Of a DNA stretch of 48,387 nucleotides, positions 1-7,797 are shown piece by piece. Every line of letters begins with the position of its first letter. Position 1 is the first letter of the stretch. The stretch is from an uncultured Sphingomonas sp. (GTDB taxonomy: Bacteria; Pseudomonadota; Alphaproteobacteria; Sphingomonadales; Sphingomonadaceae). The notes under the pieces were generated by a model. It made no database searches. It had not been told where the DNA came from and was given only the letters and a program-made list of their open reading frames with translations. Both the position numbers and the translations under genes were made by a program. The stretch lies in contig CAJYLQ010000046.1 in assembly GCA_913775975.1 (NCBI GenBank), positions 1 through 48,387 of the forward strand, written 5' to 3'.

Positions 1-71
1 CCGCTGGAGCAGCCCGCCAGCATCGATGCGCCCAGGCCCACGAGAGCCAGCTTCGCCAGGTTCGACTTCAT
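1..71 (-). CDS. Lipoprotein, N-terminal fragment (probably DUF3035/BamF-like)
   Basis: Only the first 23 codons are in the window; the gene runs off the left edge. They encode a lipoprotein signal: a short basic start (MKSNLAK), a hydrophobic stretch and the lipobox LAGC with the lipidated Cys at residue 21, followed by Ser-Ser. The ATG overlaps the lspA stop by one base (TGATG), so the gene is translationally linked to the signal peptidase that would process it. In sphingomonads and other alphaproteobacteria the gene at this place is usually a DUF3035 lipoprotein, related to the BamF subunit of the outer-membrane assembly machine. That identity rests on position only; the lipoprotein signal is seen directly. 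Confidence 0.7.
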   Translation of the reverse strand, partial: MKSNLAKLALVGLGASMLAGCSS

Positions 72-616
72 CAATTCAACTCTCCGGAAGCGGGTGTCGC
101 CTCGTCAGCCTGCGGCTTTTCGCGCGAAAGCAGGGAGCGGGCAAGGATTATCAGGACGCCGATGGTGATCGCGGCATCGGCGAAATTAAAGATCAGGAAG
201 GGGCGGAACTCACCGAAGTGCAAGTCCGCATAGTCGACCACGAAACCGTGGTTCCAGCGGTCGAGGATGTTGCCCAGCGCGCCGCCCAGCACCAGCGCCA
301 GCGGCGCGATATCGGCCAGCAGGCGCTCGCGCAGCATCCACACCGCCACGAACAGCGCGATAGCGCCGGTCATCAGCATCAGCAGGAAGCGCATTTCCAC
401 CGAGCCCGCGGTCAGCAGCCCCAGGGAGACACCGTAGTTTTCGGTCCAGCGGAAATCGAAGAACGGCAGCACTTCCACCACGCGCACGTTGTAGAGGTTG
501 AGGCCGCGATCCACCCAGATCTTGATGCCCTGGTCGATCGCGAAGACCAGCAGCGCGATCAGGATGCCGATGCCCCGGCGGCGCCAGGCCAGCTTGCTGT
601 CCACGGTCATGCTCAT
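71..616 (-). CDS. lspA: Lipoprotein signal peptidase (signal peptidase II)
   Basis: Inner-membrane aspartyl protease that removes the signal peptide from prolipoproteins after diacylglyceryl transfer. The 181-residue protein has the usual length and four hydrophobic segments (about 15-35, 75-95, 100-118, 139-160). Family motifs are present: TENYGVSLGLL near 58-68, GALGNILDR at 112-120, and the two catalytic aspartates in VVDYADL (D128) and FNFADAA (D147). The start ATG overlaps the ileS stop (ATGA), and the stop overlaps the downstream lipoprotein start, so this is the third gene of a tightly coupled ribF-ileS-lspA-lipoprotein operon. Another ATG lies two codons in; the first is kept because it forms the overlap. 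Nothing is missing. Confidence 0.95.
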   Translation of the reverse strand: MSMTVDSKLAWRRRGIGILIALLVFAIDQGIKIWVDRGLNLYNVRVVEVLPFFDFRWTENYGVSLGLLTAGSVEMRFLLMLMTGAIALFVAVWMLRERLLADIAPLALVLGGALGNILDRWNHGFVVDYADLHFGEFRPFLIFNFADAAITIGVLIILARSLLSREKPQADEATPASGELN

Positions 617-3498
617 GCCGATGCTTCCAGCGTGCTCACCACATCCCCGCAGCGGGCGCAGAGGGCGCCATCGTCCTGAACCTCAGGGAGATGACGCCAG
701 CAACGGCCGCATTTGTTCATCTCGGTGGGCGCGACCGCCACGCCCGCGCCTTGGCCGCGCGTGACTGTCGCCGTGATGAACAGTTCGGCCAAGAACTTGG
801 GATGTTCAGCGTCCGGCGCATCATCGGGCACGGTGACTTCGGCGGCGAGGCTGGAGCCGACGATCTTTTCGCGGCGCAGCGGCTCGATCGCTTCGGTGAC
901 TTGCTGGCGCAGTGCGCGCAAAGCTTCCCAGCGGGCGAGGTCGGCCTGCGCGGCGGGCACTTCGGGCCATTCGAGCAGGTGGACGCTTTCGGTACCGGGA
1001 TAGCGGCTCTGCCACACTTCCTCGGAGGTGAAGACCAGCACCGGCGCGGCATAGCGGATCAGCGCCTGGAACAGCGTGTCCAGAACGGTGCGATAGGCGC
1101 GGCGCTTCGGGTCCGAAGGCGCATCGCAGTAGAGGCTGTCCTTGCGGATATCGAAGAAGAACGCCGACAAGTCCTCGTTGCAGAAGTCGATCAGCGCGCG
1201 GACGTAGGTGTTGAAGTCGAAGTCGGCGACCGCTTGGCGGAGCGTGGCGTCCAGCTGGCCTAGCAGCGTAAGCACGTACTGCTCCAGCTCCGGCATTTCC
1301 TCGACCGGCAGCGCCTCGGCGGCGTCGTAGTCGGCCAGCGCGCCCAGCATGTAGCGGAAAGTGTTGCGCAGCTTGCGATACTGGTCGGCCACGCCCTTCA
1401 GGATTTCGTCGCCGATGCGGTGATCCTCGGTGTAATCGACCGACAGGGCCCACAGGCGGATGATGTCCGCCCCGTTGGTCTCCATCACCTTCAACGGGCT
1501 GACCGTGTTGCCCAGCGATTTCGACATCTTGAGGCCCTTGGCGTCCATGGTGAAGCCGTGGGTCAGGACCGCCTTGTACGGCGCGTGGCCGCGCGTGGCG
1601 CACGATTCCAGCAGCGAGGACTGGAACCAGCCGCGATGCTGGTCGGACCCTTCGAGATACAGGTTCGCGCGCGTGCCGGCGCCATAGCGCGCCTCGACCG
1701 TGAACACGTGCGTGCAGCCCGAATCGAACCACACGTCGAGGATGTCCTGCACCGGCTCATACTCGGCTAGCGGATAGGCGTCGCCCAGCAGCGCCTGATG
1801 GTCGCCGGTGAACCACGCATCCGCGCCGCCCGCCCGGAAGGCGTCGACGATGCGCGCATTGACCGCCGGATCGCGCAGATACTCACCCGTCGCGCGATGG
1901 ACGTAGAGCGCGATCGGCACGCCCCAGGCGCGCTGGCGGCTGATGACCCAGTCGGGCCGCCCCTCCACCATCGCGGTGATGCGGTTCTGCGCACGCGCGG
2001 GGATCCATTGCGTGCGGGCGATCGCATCGAGTGCTAGCTCGCGCAGGGTGGCGCCGTTGCCGCTACCAAGCCCCTCCCCTTCAGGGGAGGGGTTGGGGTG
2101 GGGCGTTTCGACAGGCGCGTCGGTCTCGGTGAGACCGCGACACCCCTGCCCCGGCCCCTCCCCTGAAGGGGAGGGGAGAGCGGAGGCTCGGTCCATGGGA
2201 ATGAACCATTGCGGCGTCGCGCGGAAGATCACCTTCGCCTTCGACCGCCAGCTGTGCGGATAGCTGTGCGCGAAATCGTCGCTCGCGGACAGCAGCGCCC
2301 CGGCTTCGCGCAGGTCGGTGCAGATCGGCCCGTCGGCGGCGACGAACTTCTTGTTGATGACGCTGCCCTGCCCGCCCAGCCAGCCCCAGTCGGCGCGGTA
2401 CATGCCCGCGCCATCGACCGCGAAGACCGGCTCGATCCCATGCTGGCGGCAGAGGAGGAAGTCGTCCTCGCCATGGTCGGGCGCCATGTGGACGAGGCCG
2501 GTGCCCGCCTCCGTCGTGACGAAGTCGCCGGGCAGGAATGGGCGCGGCGTGGCGAAGAAGCCGCCGAGCGCATGCATCGGATGCTTTGCGGTCGCGCCAT
2601 CGAACTCGGTGCCCTTCACCAGCGCGACGAATTCCTCCATCGCGATGCCGGTGCGCTTCATGAAGGCGGGGAGCAGCACCTCCGCGACGATGAACTTGCG
2701 CCCCCCGCTCTTGAAAAGGACGTAATCGTGCGCGGTGCCATAGGCGAGCGCCTGGTTGACCGGGATCGTCCAGGGCGTCGTCGTCCAGATGACCGCGATC
2801 GCGCCGACCAGCTCGGACCAGTCGGCCGACGCGATCTCGAACCCGACGTCGATCTGCGTCGAGACGATGTCCTCATACTCGACCTCCGCCTCGGCGAGCG
2901 CGGTCTTTTCGACCGGCGACCACATGACCGGCTTGGCGCCGCGATACAGCTGGCCCGATTCGGCGAACTTCAATAGTTCGCCGACGATCGCCGCCTCCGC
3001 GTCGAACTTCATCGTCAGATACGGATCGGCCCAGTCGCCCATGATGCCCAGCCGCTCGAACTGGCCACGCTGCACCGCCACCCATTTTTCGGCATAGGCG
3101 CGGCATTCGGCGCGGAACTGGTCGACGGGCACGTCGTCCTTGTTCAGCTTCTTCGCGCGATACGCCTCCTCGACCTTCCACTCGATCGGCAGGCCGTGGC
3201 AGTCCCAACCCGGGACATAGGGCGCATCCTTGCCCATCAGCGACTGGCTGCGGACGATGATGTCCTTCAGCACCTTGTTCATCGCATGGCCCATATGGAT
3301 GTCGCCATTGGCGTAGGGCGGGCCATCGTGGAGGATGAACATCTCGCGCCCGGCGCGCTCGCGGCGCAGCCGTTCGTACAACCCGATCCGCGCCCAGCGA
3401 TCGAGGATCGCGGGCTCCTTGGCGGCGAGCCCCGCCTTCATCGGAAAGTCGGTCTGCGGCAGGAATACCGTGCCGCGCCAGTCGGTCGTTTCGCTCAT
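613..3498 (-). CDS. ileS: Isoleucyl-tRNA synthetase with a translated repeat insert
   Basis: Class I aminoacyl-tRNA synthetase charging tRNA-Ile in the cytoplasm; 961 residues. The signature HMGH is at 68-71 and KMSKS at 657-661. The editing (CP1) domain carries WTTTPWTIP, and a C-terminal zinc site has paired CxxC motifs (KCGRC and CARCG). The start is the ATG overlapping the ribF stop (ATGA); an in-frame ATG 12 codons upstream lies inside ribF and is not favoured. The oddity is a segment of about 45 residues (437-481) between PQWFIPMD and GATLREL, just before the conserved SRQRAWGVPI, rich in Pro, Ser, Gly and Glu. It is encoded by two inverted palindromic repeats (see 2056-2190). The reading frame and all downstream motifs survive, so the gene is probably functional. 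Confidence 0.95.
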   Translation of the reverse strand: MSETTDWRGTVFLPQTDFPMKAGLAAKEPAILDRWARIGLYERLRRERAGREMFILHDGPPYANGDIHMGHAMNKVLKDIIVRSQSLMGKDAPYVPGWDCHGLPIEWKVEEAYRAKKLNKDDVPVDQFRAECRAYAEKWVAVQRGQFERLGIMGDWADPYLTMKFDAEAAIVGELLKFAESGQLYRGAKPVMWSPVEKTALAEAEVEYEDIVSTQIDVGFEIASADWSELVGAIAVIWTTTPWTIPVNQALAYGTAHDYVLFKSGGRKFIVAEVLLPAFMKRTGIAMEEFVALVKGTEFDGATAKHPMHALGGFFATPRPFLPGDFVTTEAGTGLVHMAPDHGEDDFLLCRQHGIEPVFAVDGAGMYRADWGWLGGQGSVINKKFVAADGPICTDLREAGALLSASDDFAHSYPHSWRSKAKVIFRATPQWFIPMDRASALPSPSGEGPGQGCRGLTETDAPVETPHPNPSPEGEGLGSGNGATLRELALDAIARTQWIPARAQNRITAMVEGRPDWVISRQRAWGVPIALYVHRATGEYLRDPAVNARIVDAFRAGGADAWFTGDHQALLGDAYPLAEYEPVQDILDVWFDSGCTHVFTVEARYGAGTRANLYLEGSDQHRGWFQSSLLESCATRGHAPYKAVLTHGFTMDAKGLKMSKSLGNTVSPLKVMETNGADIIRLWALSVDYTEDHRIGDEILKGVADQYRKLRNTFRYMLGALADYDAAEALPVEEMPELEQYVLTLLGQLDATLRQAVADFDFNTYVRALIDFCNEDLSAFFFDIRKDSLYCDAPSDPKRRAYRTVLDTLFQALIRYAAPVLVFTSEEVWQSRYPGTESVHLLEWPEVPAAQADLARWEALRALRQQVTEAIEPLRREKIVGSSLAAEVTVPDDAPDAEHPKFLAELFITATVTRGQGAGVAVAPTEMNKCGRCWRHLPEVQDDGALCARCGDVVSTLEASA
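2056..2190. repeat. Inverted pair of REP-like palindromes inside ileS
   Basis: Two 22-base near-palindromes, 2071-2092 and 2155-2176, are exact reverse complements of each other. Each is a CCCCTCCCC arm and a GGGGAGGGG arm around a 4-base centre. They are about 60 bases apart, with a smaller hairpin between them (GGTCTC/GAGACC, 2122-2136). The arrangement is that of a paired REP element (BIME-like). The whole insert is 135 bases, a multiple of three, and is read through as protein in IleS. A similar but not identical C-rich hairpin lies at 38659-38684. I see no RAYT transposase in the window. Confidence 0.85.
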
Positions 3499-4442
3499 CG
3501 CTCCGCGCTTAGGATGTCCCTCGCGCGGGCGCAATCGGCGTCCATCTGCGAGACAAGCGCGTCGAGATCGTAGAACTTCGCCTCCGGCCGCAGATATTCG
3601 ATCAATTCGACTTCCAGTCGCTGGCCATACAGGTCGCCCGCGAAGTCGAAAAAATGCGGCTCCAGCAATTCCTTGGGTGGCTCGAACTGCGGCCGGATCC
3701 CCAGATTGGCGGCGCCGAGCAGTATCCGCTCCCCCGCCGTACCGGCGTCCGCCAGCCGGCCGCGCACGGCATAAATGCCATAAGCGGGGCGCAGATATTT
3801 GCCCATCGCCAGGTTGGCGGTCGGATAGCCGATCGTGCGACCGACCTTGTCGCCATGTTCCACGACGCCCTCGATCGTGAAGGGGCGAGTCAACAGCCGC
3901 GTCGCCTCGCGCATTTCACCCAGGCGCAGATGCGCGCGGATGCGGCTGGAAGAGACAGGCTCGCCATCGACGCAGACGGGGCCGACCGCCTCGACCGAAA
4001 AGCCGCGCGCGGCGCCGGCGGCGCGGAGCACATCGACATTGCCCGACTTGGCATGGCCGAAGGTGAAATCCTCCCCCGTCACCACCCCCGCCGCGCGCAG
4101 ATTGCCCAGCAGCCGCTCTACGATGAAGGCATCCGCCGACAGTGCCGCCATTCCGGCGTCGAAGCGGAACACGACCATCGCATCCGCCCCCGCCGCCGCG
4201 AACAGCCGCTCGCGCTGGTCGAGCGTGGTCAGGCGGAAGGGCGGCGTGTCGGGCCGGAAATGGCGGACGGGGTGCGGGTCGAACGTCGCGACCAGCGCCG
4301 GCCGCCCCTCTGCCCGCGCCCGCGCCACGGCGGCCGCGACCACCGCCTGGTGGCCCAGATGAAATCCGTCAAAATTCCCCAGCGCGACGATCCCGCCGGC
4401 CAGGTCGGGCGGAACCGTCGAGCCGCCGTCAAGCCGCTGCAT
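3495..4442 (-). CDS. ribF: Bifunctional riboflavin kinase / FAD synthetase
   Basis: Converts riboflavin to FMN and then FAD. The 315-residue protein has an N-terminal nucleotidyltransferase domain, with GNFDGFHLGHQ near 23-33 (the HxGH-type motif), FDPHP and VVTGEDFTFGH, and an SSSRIR segment near 170. The C-terminal flavokinase domain has GRTIGYPTANL followed by YGIYAV and ends in a conserved EFIEYLRPE-like region (here ELIEYLRPE). The start chosen is MQRLDGG at 4442; an in-frame ATG 12 codons upstream adds a poorly conserved tail and is less likely. The stop overlaps the ileS start by four bases. This ribF-ileS-lspA order is widespread in proteobacteria. Confidence 0.95.
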   Translation of the reverse strand: MQRLDGGSTVPPDLAGGIVALGNFDGFHLGHQAVVAAAVARARAEGRPALVATFDPHPVRHFRPDTPPFRLTTLDQRERLFAAAGADAMVVFRFDAGMAALSADAFIVERLLGNLRAAGVVTGEDFTFGHAKSGNVDVLRAAGAARGFSVEAVGPVCVDGEPVSSSRIRAHLRLGEMREATRLLTRPFTIEGVVEHGDKVGRTIGYPTANLAMGKYLRPAYGIYAVRGRLADAGTAGERILLGAANLGIRPQFEPPKELLEPHFFDFAGDLYGQRLEVELIEYLRPEAKFYDLDALVSQMDADCARARDILSAER

Positions 4443-4512
4443 GGACGGCGCTTTAAAGGGGTGCGTGCGCAGACTCAATCCGATGTACGGGGCAGGATGC
4501 GGATCGCCGGGC

Positions 4513-4956
4513 TCAGCGGCGCTCCAGCGTCACGAAGCTGTAGCCGTCATGATCCTCGCGCGCGGTTTCGGTCAGCCCATCGAACGGCGGCACCACCGCG
4601 TCGCCCTCGGGCCGTTGGTGGACTTCGGTCAGCTCCACCCGGTCCGGTGTGAAGAGCGCGAAGATCTCCGCGCCGCCGATCACCACCGCATCGTCGCCGG
4701 CCAGCGCCAGCGCCCCGGCGGGATCGTGCGCCACCTCCGCCCCCGCCGCCCGCCACGCCGTGTCGCGCGTCAGGACGATGTGCCGGCGCCCCGGCAGCGG
4801 CGCGGGAAAGCTGTCGAACGTCTTGCGGCCCATAACCATGGGACGGCCCATCGTCATCGCCTTGAATCGCTTCAGATCGGCCGGGATATGCCAGGGCAGG
4901 CGGCCGTCGACGCCGATCACGCCATTGTCCGCGCGCGCCAGCACGAAGGTAATCAT
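4513..4956 (-). CDS. folA: Dihydrofolate reductase
   Basis: Reduces dihydrofolate to tetrahydrofolate with NADPH, regenerating the folate oxidised by the adjacent ThyA. The 147-residue protein is a typical short chromosomal DHFR. It has the N-terminal ARADNGVIG with [13 protein letters not shown] (active-site loop and substrate Asp), MGRKTFDSF (NADPH site), [15 protein letters not shown] and a C-terminal YSFVTLERR strand. The ATG overlaps the thyA stop (ATGA at 4953-4956), so thyA and folA are translationally coupled. About 70 bases separate its stop from ribF, with no clear terminator. Confidence 0.95.
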   Translation of the reverse strand: MITFVLARADNGVIGVDGRLPWHIPADLKRFKAMTMGRPMVMGRKTFDSFPAPLPGRRHIVLTRDTAWRAAGAEVAHDPAGALALAGDDAVVIGGAEIFALFTPDRVELTEVHQRPEGDAVVPPFDGLTETAREDHDGYSFVTLERR

Positions 4957-5747
4957 ACCGCCACCGGCGCCTTGATATGCGGCTGCGCCTGATAGTCGTG
5001 CAGCACGAAATCCTCGAACGCATAGCCGTCGATGGCTTCCGGGCGGCGCAGGATCTCCAAACGCGGCAGCGGCCCCGGATCGCGAGCCAGCTGCGTGCGC
5101 GCCTGATCCAGATGGTTCAGGTACAGGTGGCAGTCGCCGCCCGTCCAGATGAACTCGCCGACCTCAAGATCGCACTGCTGCGCCAACATGTGCGTCAGCA
5201 GCGCATAGCTGGCGATGTTGAAGGGCACGCCAAGAAAGATGTCCGCCGACCGCTGATAGAGTTGCAACGACAGCCGACCATTCGCGACATGCGTCTGGAA
5301 CAGGCAGTGGCAGGGCGACAGCGCCATCGCGGCCAGCTCGCCGGGATTCCACGCCGTCACGATCTGGCGGCGCGAACCGGGGTCGCGGCGGATCGTCGCG
5401 ATCAGTTCGGCGATCTGGTCGATATGGCGGCCGTCCGCCGCCTTCCAGTCGCGCCACTGCTTGCCGTATACGGGGCCGAGGTCGCCGTTCGCGTCCGCCC
5501 ATTCGTCCCAGATGCTGACGCGCTGGTCCTGCAACCAGCGCACGTTGGTGTCGCCGCGCAGGAACCACAGCAATTCGATGATGATCGAGCGCAGGTGCAG
5601 CTTCTTCGTCGTCAGCGCGGGAAAGCCCCGCGCCAGATCGAACCGCATCTGGTGGCCGAAGACGGACAGCGTGCCCGTGCCCGTCCGGTCGCTCTGCCGC
5701 GCGCCGTGCGTCAGCACGCGGTCCATCAGGTCGAGATACTGGCGCAT
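4953..5747 (-). CDS. thyA: Thymidylate synthase
   Basis: Methylates dUMP to dTMP using methylene-tetrahydrofolate, producing dihydrofolate for FolA. Its length of 264 residues equals that of the classical ThyA family. Visible motifs are [12 protein letters not shown] near 20-32, [19 protein letters not shown], the catalytic Cys146 in [27 protein letters not shown], and HLYLNHLDQ. It starts one base after the stop of the upstream methyltransferase and overlaps folA at its end, so the three genes look like one transcript. Confidence 0.97.
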   Translation of the reverse strand: MRQYLDLMDRVLTHGARQSDRTGTGTLSVFGHQMRFDLARGFPALTTKKLHLRSIIIELLWFLRGDTNVRWLQDQRVSIWDEWADANGDLGPVYGKQWRDWKAADGRHIDQIAELIATIRRDPGSRRQIVTAWNPGELAAMALSPCHCLFQTHVANGRLSLQLYQRSADIFLGVPFNIASYALLTHMLAQQCDLEVGEFIWTGGDCHLYLNHLDQARTQLARDPGPLPRLEILRRPEAIDGYAFEDFVLHDYQAQPHIKAPVAV

Positions 5748-5748
5748 G

Positions 5749-6459
5749 TCAGCTCGTCATCCGGCAGGGGCGGATCGCCTCGGGCTCGGGGCGCGGGCCC
5801 TCCGCGCGGAAGGCGGCCATATAGCCGCCGGCGGAGATCATCGGCTGGCGCCACACCTGGCGATAGCCGACCGCCGCGAACTCGCATTGCAGCAACGCCG
5901 GCGGCGTGCCGTGATCCTGCGTGCGGCGATTGGCGTCGACGACGATGACCAGCCCGTCCGGCTTCAGCGCCGGCCGCAGCCGCCACAGGAATTCATAGGG
6001 CTGCGCGATCTCGTGATACATGTGAACCATCAGCACGCGGTCGAAACTGGCGTCGGGCAGCTTCGGATCGGCCGGTTCGCCCAGGCGGACGCTGACATTG
6101 TCCAGCCGTTCGCGGCTGACGCGATCGGCCAGCTGGTCGCGAGTCGCCGCGACCACGTCCTCGGCCAGCACGCGCCCCTTCGCCCCCACCTTCTTGGCGA
6201 GGCGAACGGTGTAATAGCCCTCGCCCGCCCCGATATCCGCCACGGTCATGCCGGGGCGGATGCCAGCGCGATCCATCACCCGCTCCGCCTCGCGCAGCCG
6301 GTCGCGCGCCTCCTCGTTCGACCAGCGCGGCGACACGATCCGCGCGACGGGGCGATCGGCGGCGGGAAACGGGCCGGGCCGCTCCGGCTCGTGCTTGATG
6401 AGCGGCTTGGACCCATCGCAGGCGGCGAGGGAGAGAAGGGCAAGCAGCGCCAGACGCAC
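5749..6459 (-). CDS. Lipid-anchored class I SAM-dependent methyltransferase (substrate unknown)
   Basis: A methyltransferase with a Rossmann core: motif [17 protein letters not shown], then RVLAEDVV, a [13 protein letters not shown] segment and [10 protein letters not shown]. It resembles the group often labelled predicted methyltransferase (COG4798-like). The N-terminus is a short hydrophobic run ending in the lipobox LAAC followed by Asp, so the protein is predicted to be a lipoprotein. The start is uncertain. The only in-frame ATG (6597) lies inside prfB and would force translation through a REP-like repeat at 6469-6556. I therefore choose GTG at 6459 (236 residues), which begins right at the hydrophobic segment; this makes an unusually short 13-residue signal and has a weak ribosome binding site. 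It is followed after one base by thyA. Confidence 0.7.
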   Translation of the reverse strand: MRLALLALLSLAACDGSKPLIKHEPERPGPFPAADRPVARIVSPRWSNEEARDRLREAERVMDRAGIRPGMTVADIGAGEGYYTVRLAKKVGAKGRVLAEDVVAATRDQLADRVSRERLDNVSVRLGEPADPKLPDASFDRVLMVHMYHEIAQPYEFLWRLRPALKPDGLVIVVDANRRTQDHGTPPALLQCEFAAVGYRQVWRQPMISAGGYMAAFRAEGPRPEPEAIRPCRMTS

Positions 6460-6468
6460 CCGCCCGTC

Positions 6469-6556
6469 ATTCCGGCGCGGGCGGGAATCCACCGACGCCG
6501 ACGTCCGCGACGGAGTCGTGCCGCCTGCGCGTTTAAATCCCCGCTGGCGCGGGGAT
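6469..6556. repeat. REP-like palindrome pair between prfB and the methyltransferase gene
   Basis: Two opposed hairpins lie here. An imperfect one at 6469-6488 has ATTCC/GGAAT outer arms. A perfect one at 6537-6556 has 8-base arms ATCCCCGC and GCGGGGAT around a TGGC loop. The flanking words GTCATT and its mirror GATGATGGA match the common sphingomonad repeat whose spurious translation reads PVIPARAGIH. A second single copy is at 17150-17169 and a decayed copy at 10408-10435. Confidence 0.75.
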
Positions 6557-6586
6557 GATGGATGAGCGTGAGGGCGGCGGTCCACC

Positions 6587-7714
6587 TTAATCGACATCCT
6601 CCACCGACACCGCCTCGCCCGTCACCCGCTGCGACAGCGCGGCGGCCATGAAGTCGTCGAGGTCGCCGTCCAGCACGTCGCCCGGGCTGGTGGAGGTCAC
6701 GCCCGTGCGTAGGTCCTTCACCATCTGGTACGGCTGGAGGACATAGGATCGGATCTGGTGGCCCCAGCCGATATCCGTCTTCGTCGCGTTCTCCGCATTG
6801 GCGGCCTGTTCGCGGATCGCCAGTTCGCGTTCGTAAAGGCGTGCGCGCAGCTGGTTGTACGCCTCCGCCTTGTTCTTGTGCTGCGAACGCTGGTTCTGGC
6901 ACTGCACGACGATGCCGGTCGGGATGTGCGTGATGCGCACCGCCGAATCGGTCGTGTTGATGTGCTGGCCGCCGGCGCCCGACGCGCGATAGGTGTCGAT
7001 GCGCAGGTCGCTTTCGTTATATTCGACCTCGATATTGTCGTCGACGACCGGATAGACCCACACGCTGGCGAACGAGGTGTGCCGCCGCGCCGCCGAATCA
7101 TAGGGGCTGATCCGCACCAGCCGGTGCACGCCGCTTTCGGTCTTCGCATAGCCATAGGCGTTCTCGCCCTTCAGCAGCAGCGTCGCGGACTTGATGCCCG
7201 CCTGCTCGCCCGAATGGCTGTCGATCACCTCCACCTTCAGGCCGTGGCGTTCGGCCCATCGGGTGTACATGCGGCTCAGCATTCCCGCCCAGTCCTGGCT
7301 CTCGGTGCCGCCGGCGCCGGCGTTCACCTCGATATAGGTGTCGTTCGCGTCCGCCTCGCCCGCCAGCAGCGCCTTCACCTTGTCCTGCTGCGCGCGCGTG
7401 GCGAGTTCGCCCAGGCTCTTGGTGCCCTCGTCGGCGAGTTCGCTGTCGCCCTCCGCATCCGCCAGTTCGATCAGTTCGACCGTGCCCTGCAGCTCCGATT
7501 CGATCGCGCGCGTCGCGGTGATCGCCTCGTCCAGCCGGCGGCGTTCGCGCATCACCTCCTGCGCGGCCTTCGGGTCGTTCCACAGGGCCTGATCCTCGAC
7601 GCGCGCGTTCAGCTCGTCCAGCCGGCGCAGCGCGCGGTCCCAGTCGAGGAAGCGGCGCAGCAGCGCCAGCGCATCGTTGATCGTATCGACATGAGCCTGC
7701 GCTTCGGCGCGCAT
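6587..7714 (-). CDS. prfB: Peptide chain release factor 2
   Basis: Terminates translation at UGA and UAA. The 375-residue protein has an N-terminal helical domain, then the recognition domain and the catalytic GGQ loop at 248-250 (SGAGGQHINTTDSA). The stop-codon recognition tripeptide reads SPY (203-205, in GVHRLVRISPYDS) where E. coli has SPF. The start is the ATG at 7714, with AAGGA about ten bases upstream; an ATG 15 codons earlier lies beyond this site. The frame is open from the first codon, so the programmed +1 frameshift that controls prfB in many bacteria is absent. Confidence 0.95.
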   Translation of the reverse strand: MRAEAQAHVDTINDALALLRRFLDWDRALRRLDELNARVEDQALWNDPKAAQEVMRERRRLDEAITATRAIESELQGTVELIELADAEGDSELADEGTKSLGELATRAQQDKVKALLAGEADANDTYIEVNAGAGGTESQDWAGMLSRMYTRWAERHGLKVEVIDSHSGEQAGIKSATLLLKGENAYGYAKTESGVHRLVRISPYDSAARRHTSFASVWVYPVVDDNIEVEYNESDLRIDTYRASGAGGQHINTTDSAVRITHIPTGIVVQCQNQRSQHKNKAEAYNQLRARLYERELAIREQAANAENATKTDIGWGHQIRSYVLQPYQMVKDLRTGVTSTSPGDVLDGDLDDFMAAALSQRVTGEAVSVEDVD

Positions 7715-7740
7715 CGTAATCGTCCTTTTCGTATCGCCCC

Positions 7741-7757
7741 GCCGGTCGGGGACCGGC
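7741..7757. other. Short hairpin between mrcA and prfB
   Basis: A 7-base perfect stem GCCGGTC/GACCGGC with a GGG loop lies in the 83-base gap between the mrcA stop and prfB start. No T tract follows on the minus strand, so it is not a standard terminator. It could be part of the prfB leader or a transcript-end structure. No firm role can be given. Confidence 0.35.
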
Positions 7758-7797
7758 ACCCGATCGTCGGCCGGGGAGACGTATGTAGGGATGCGGG

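Noticed and set aside
2056..2190. ileS considered broken by the repeat insertion
   Set aside because: The insert is a multiple of three with no stop, and KMSKS and the zinc site follow in the same frame, so it is not called a pseudogene.
6587..7714. Programmed +1 frameshift in prfB
   Set aside because: The gene is a single open frame from the ATG, with no early UGA.
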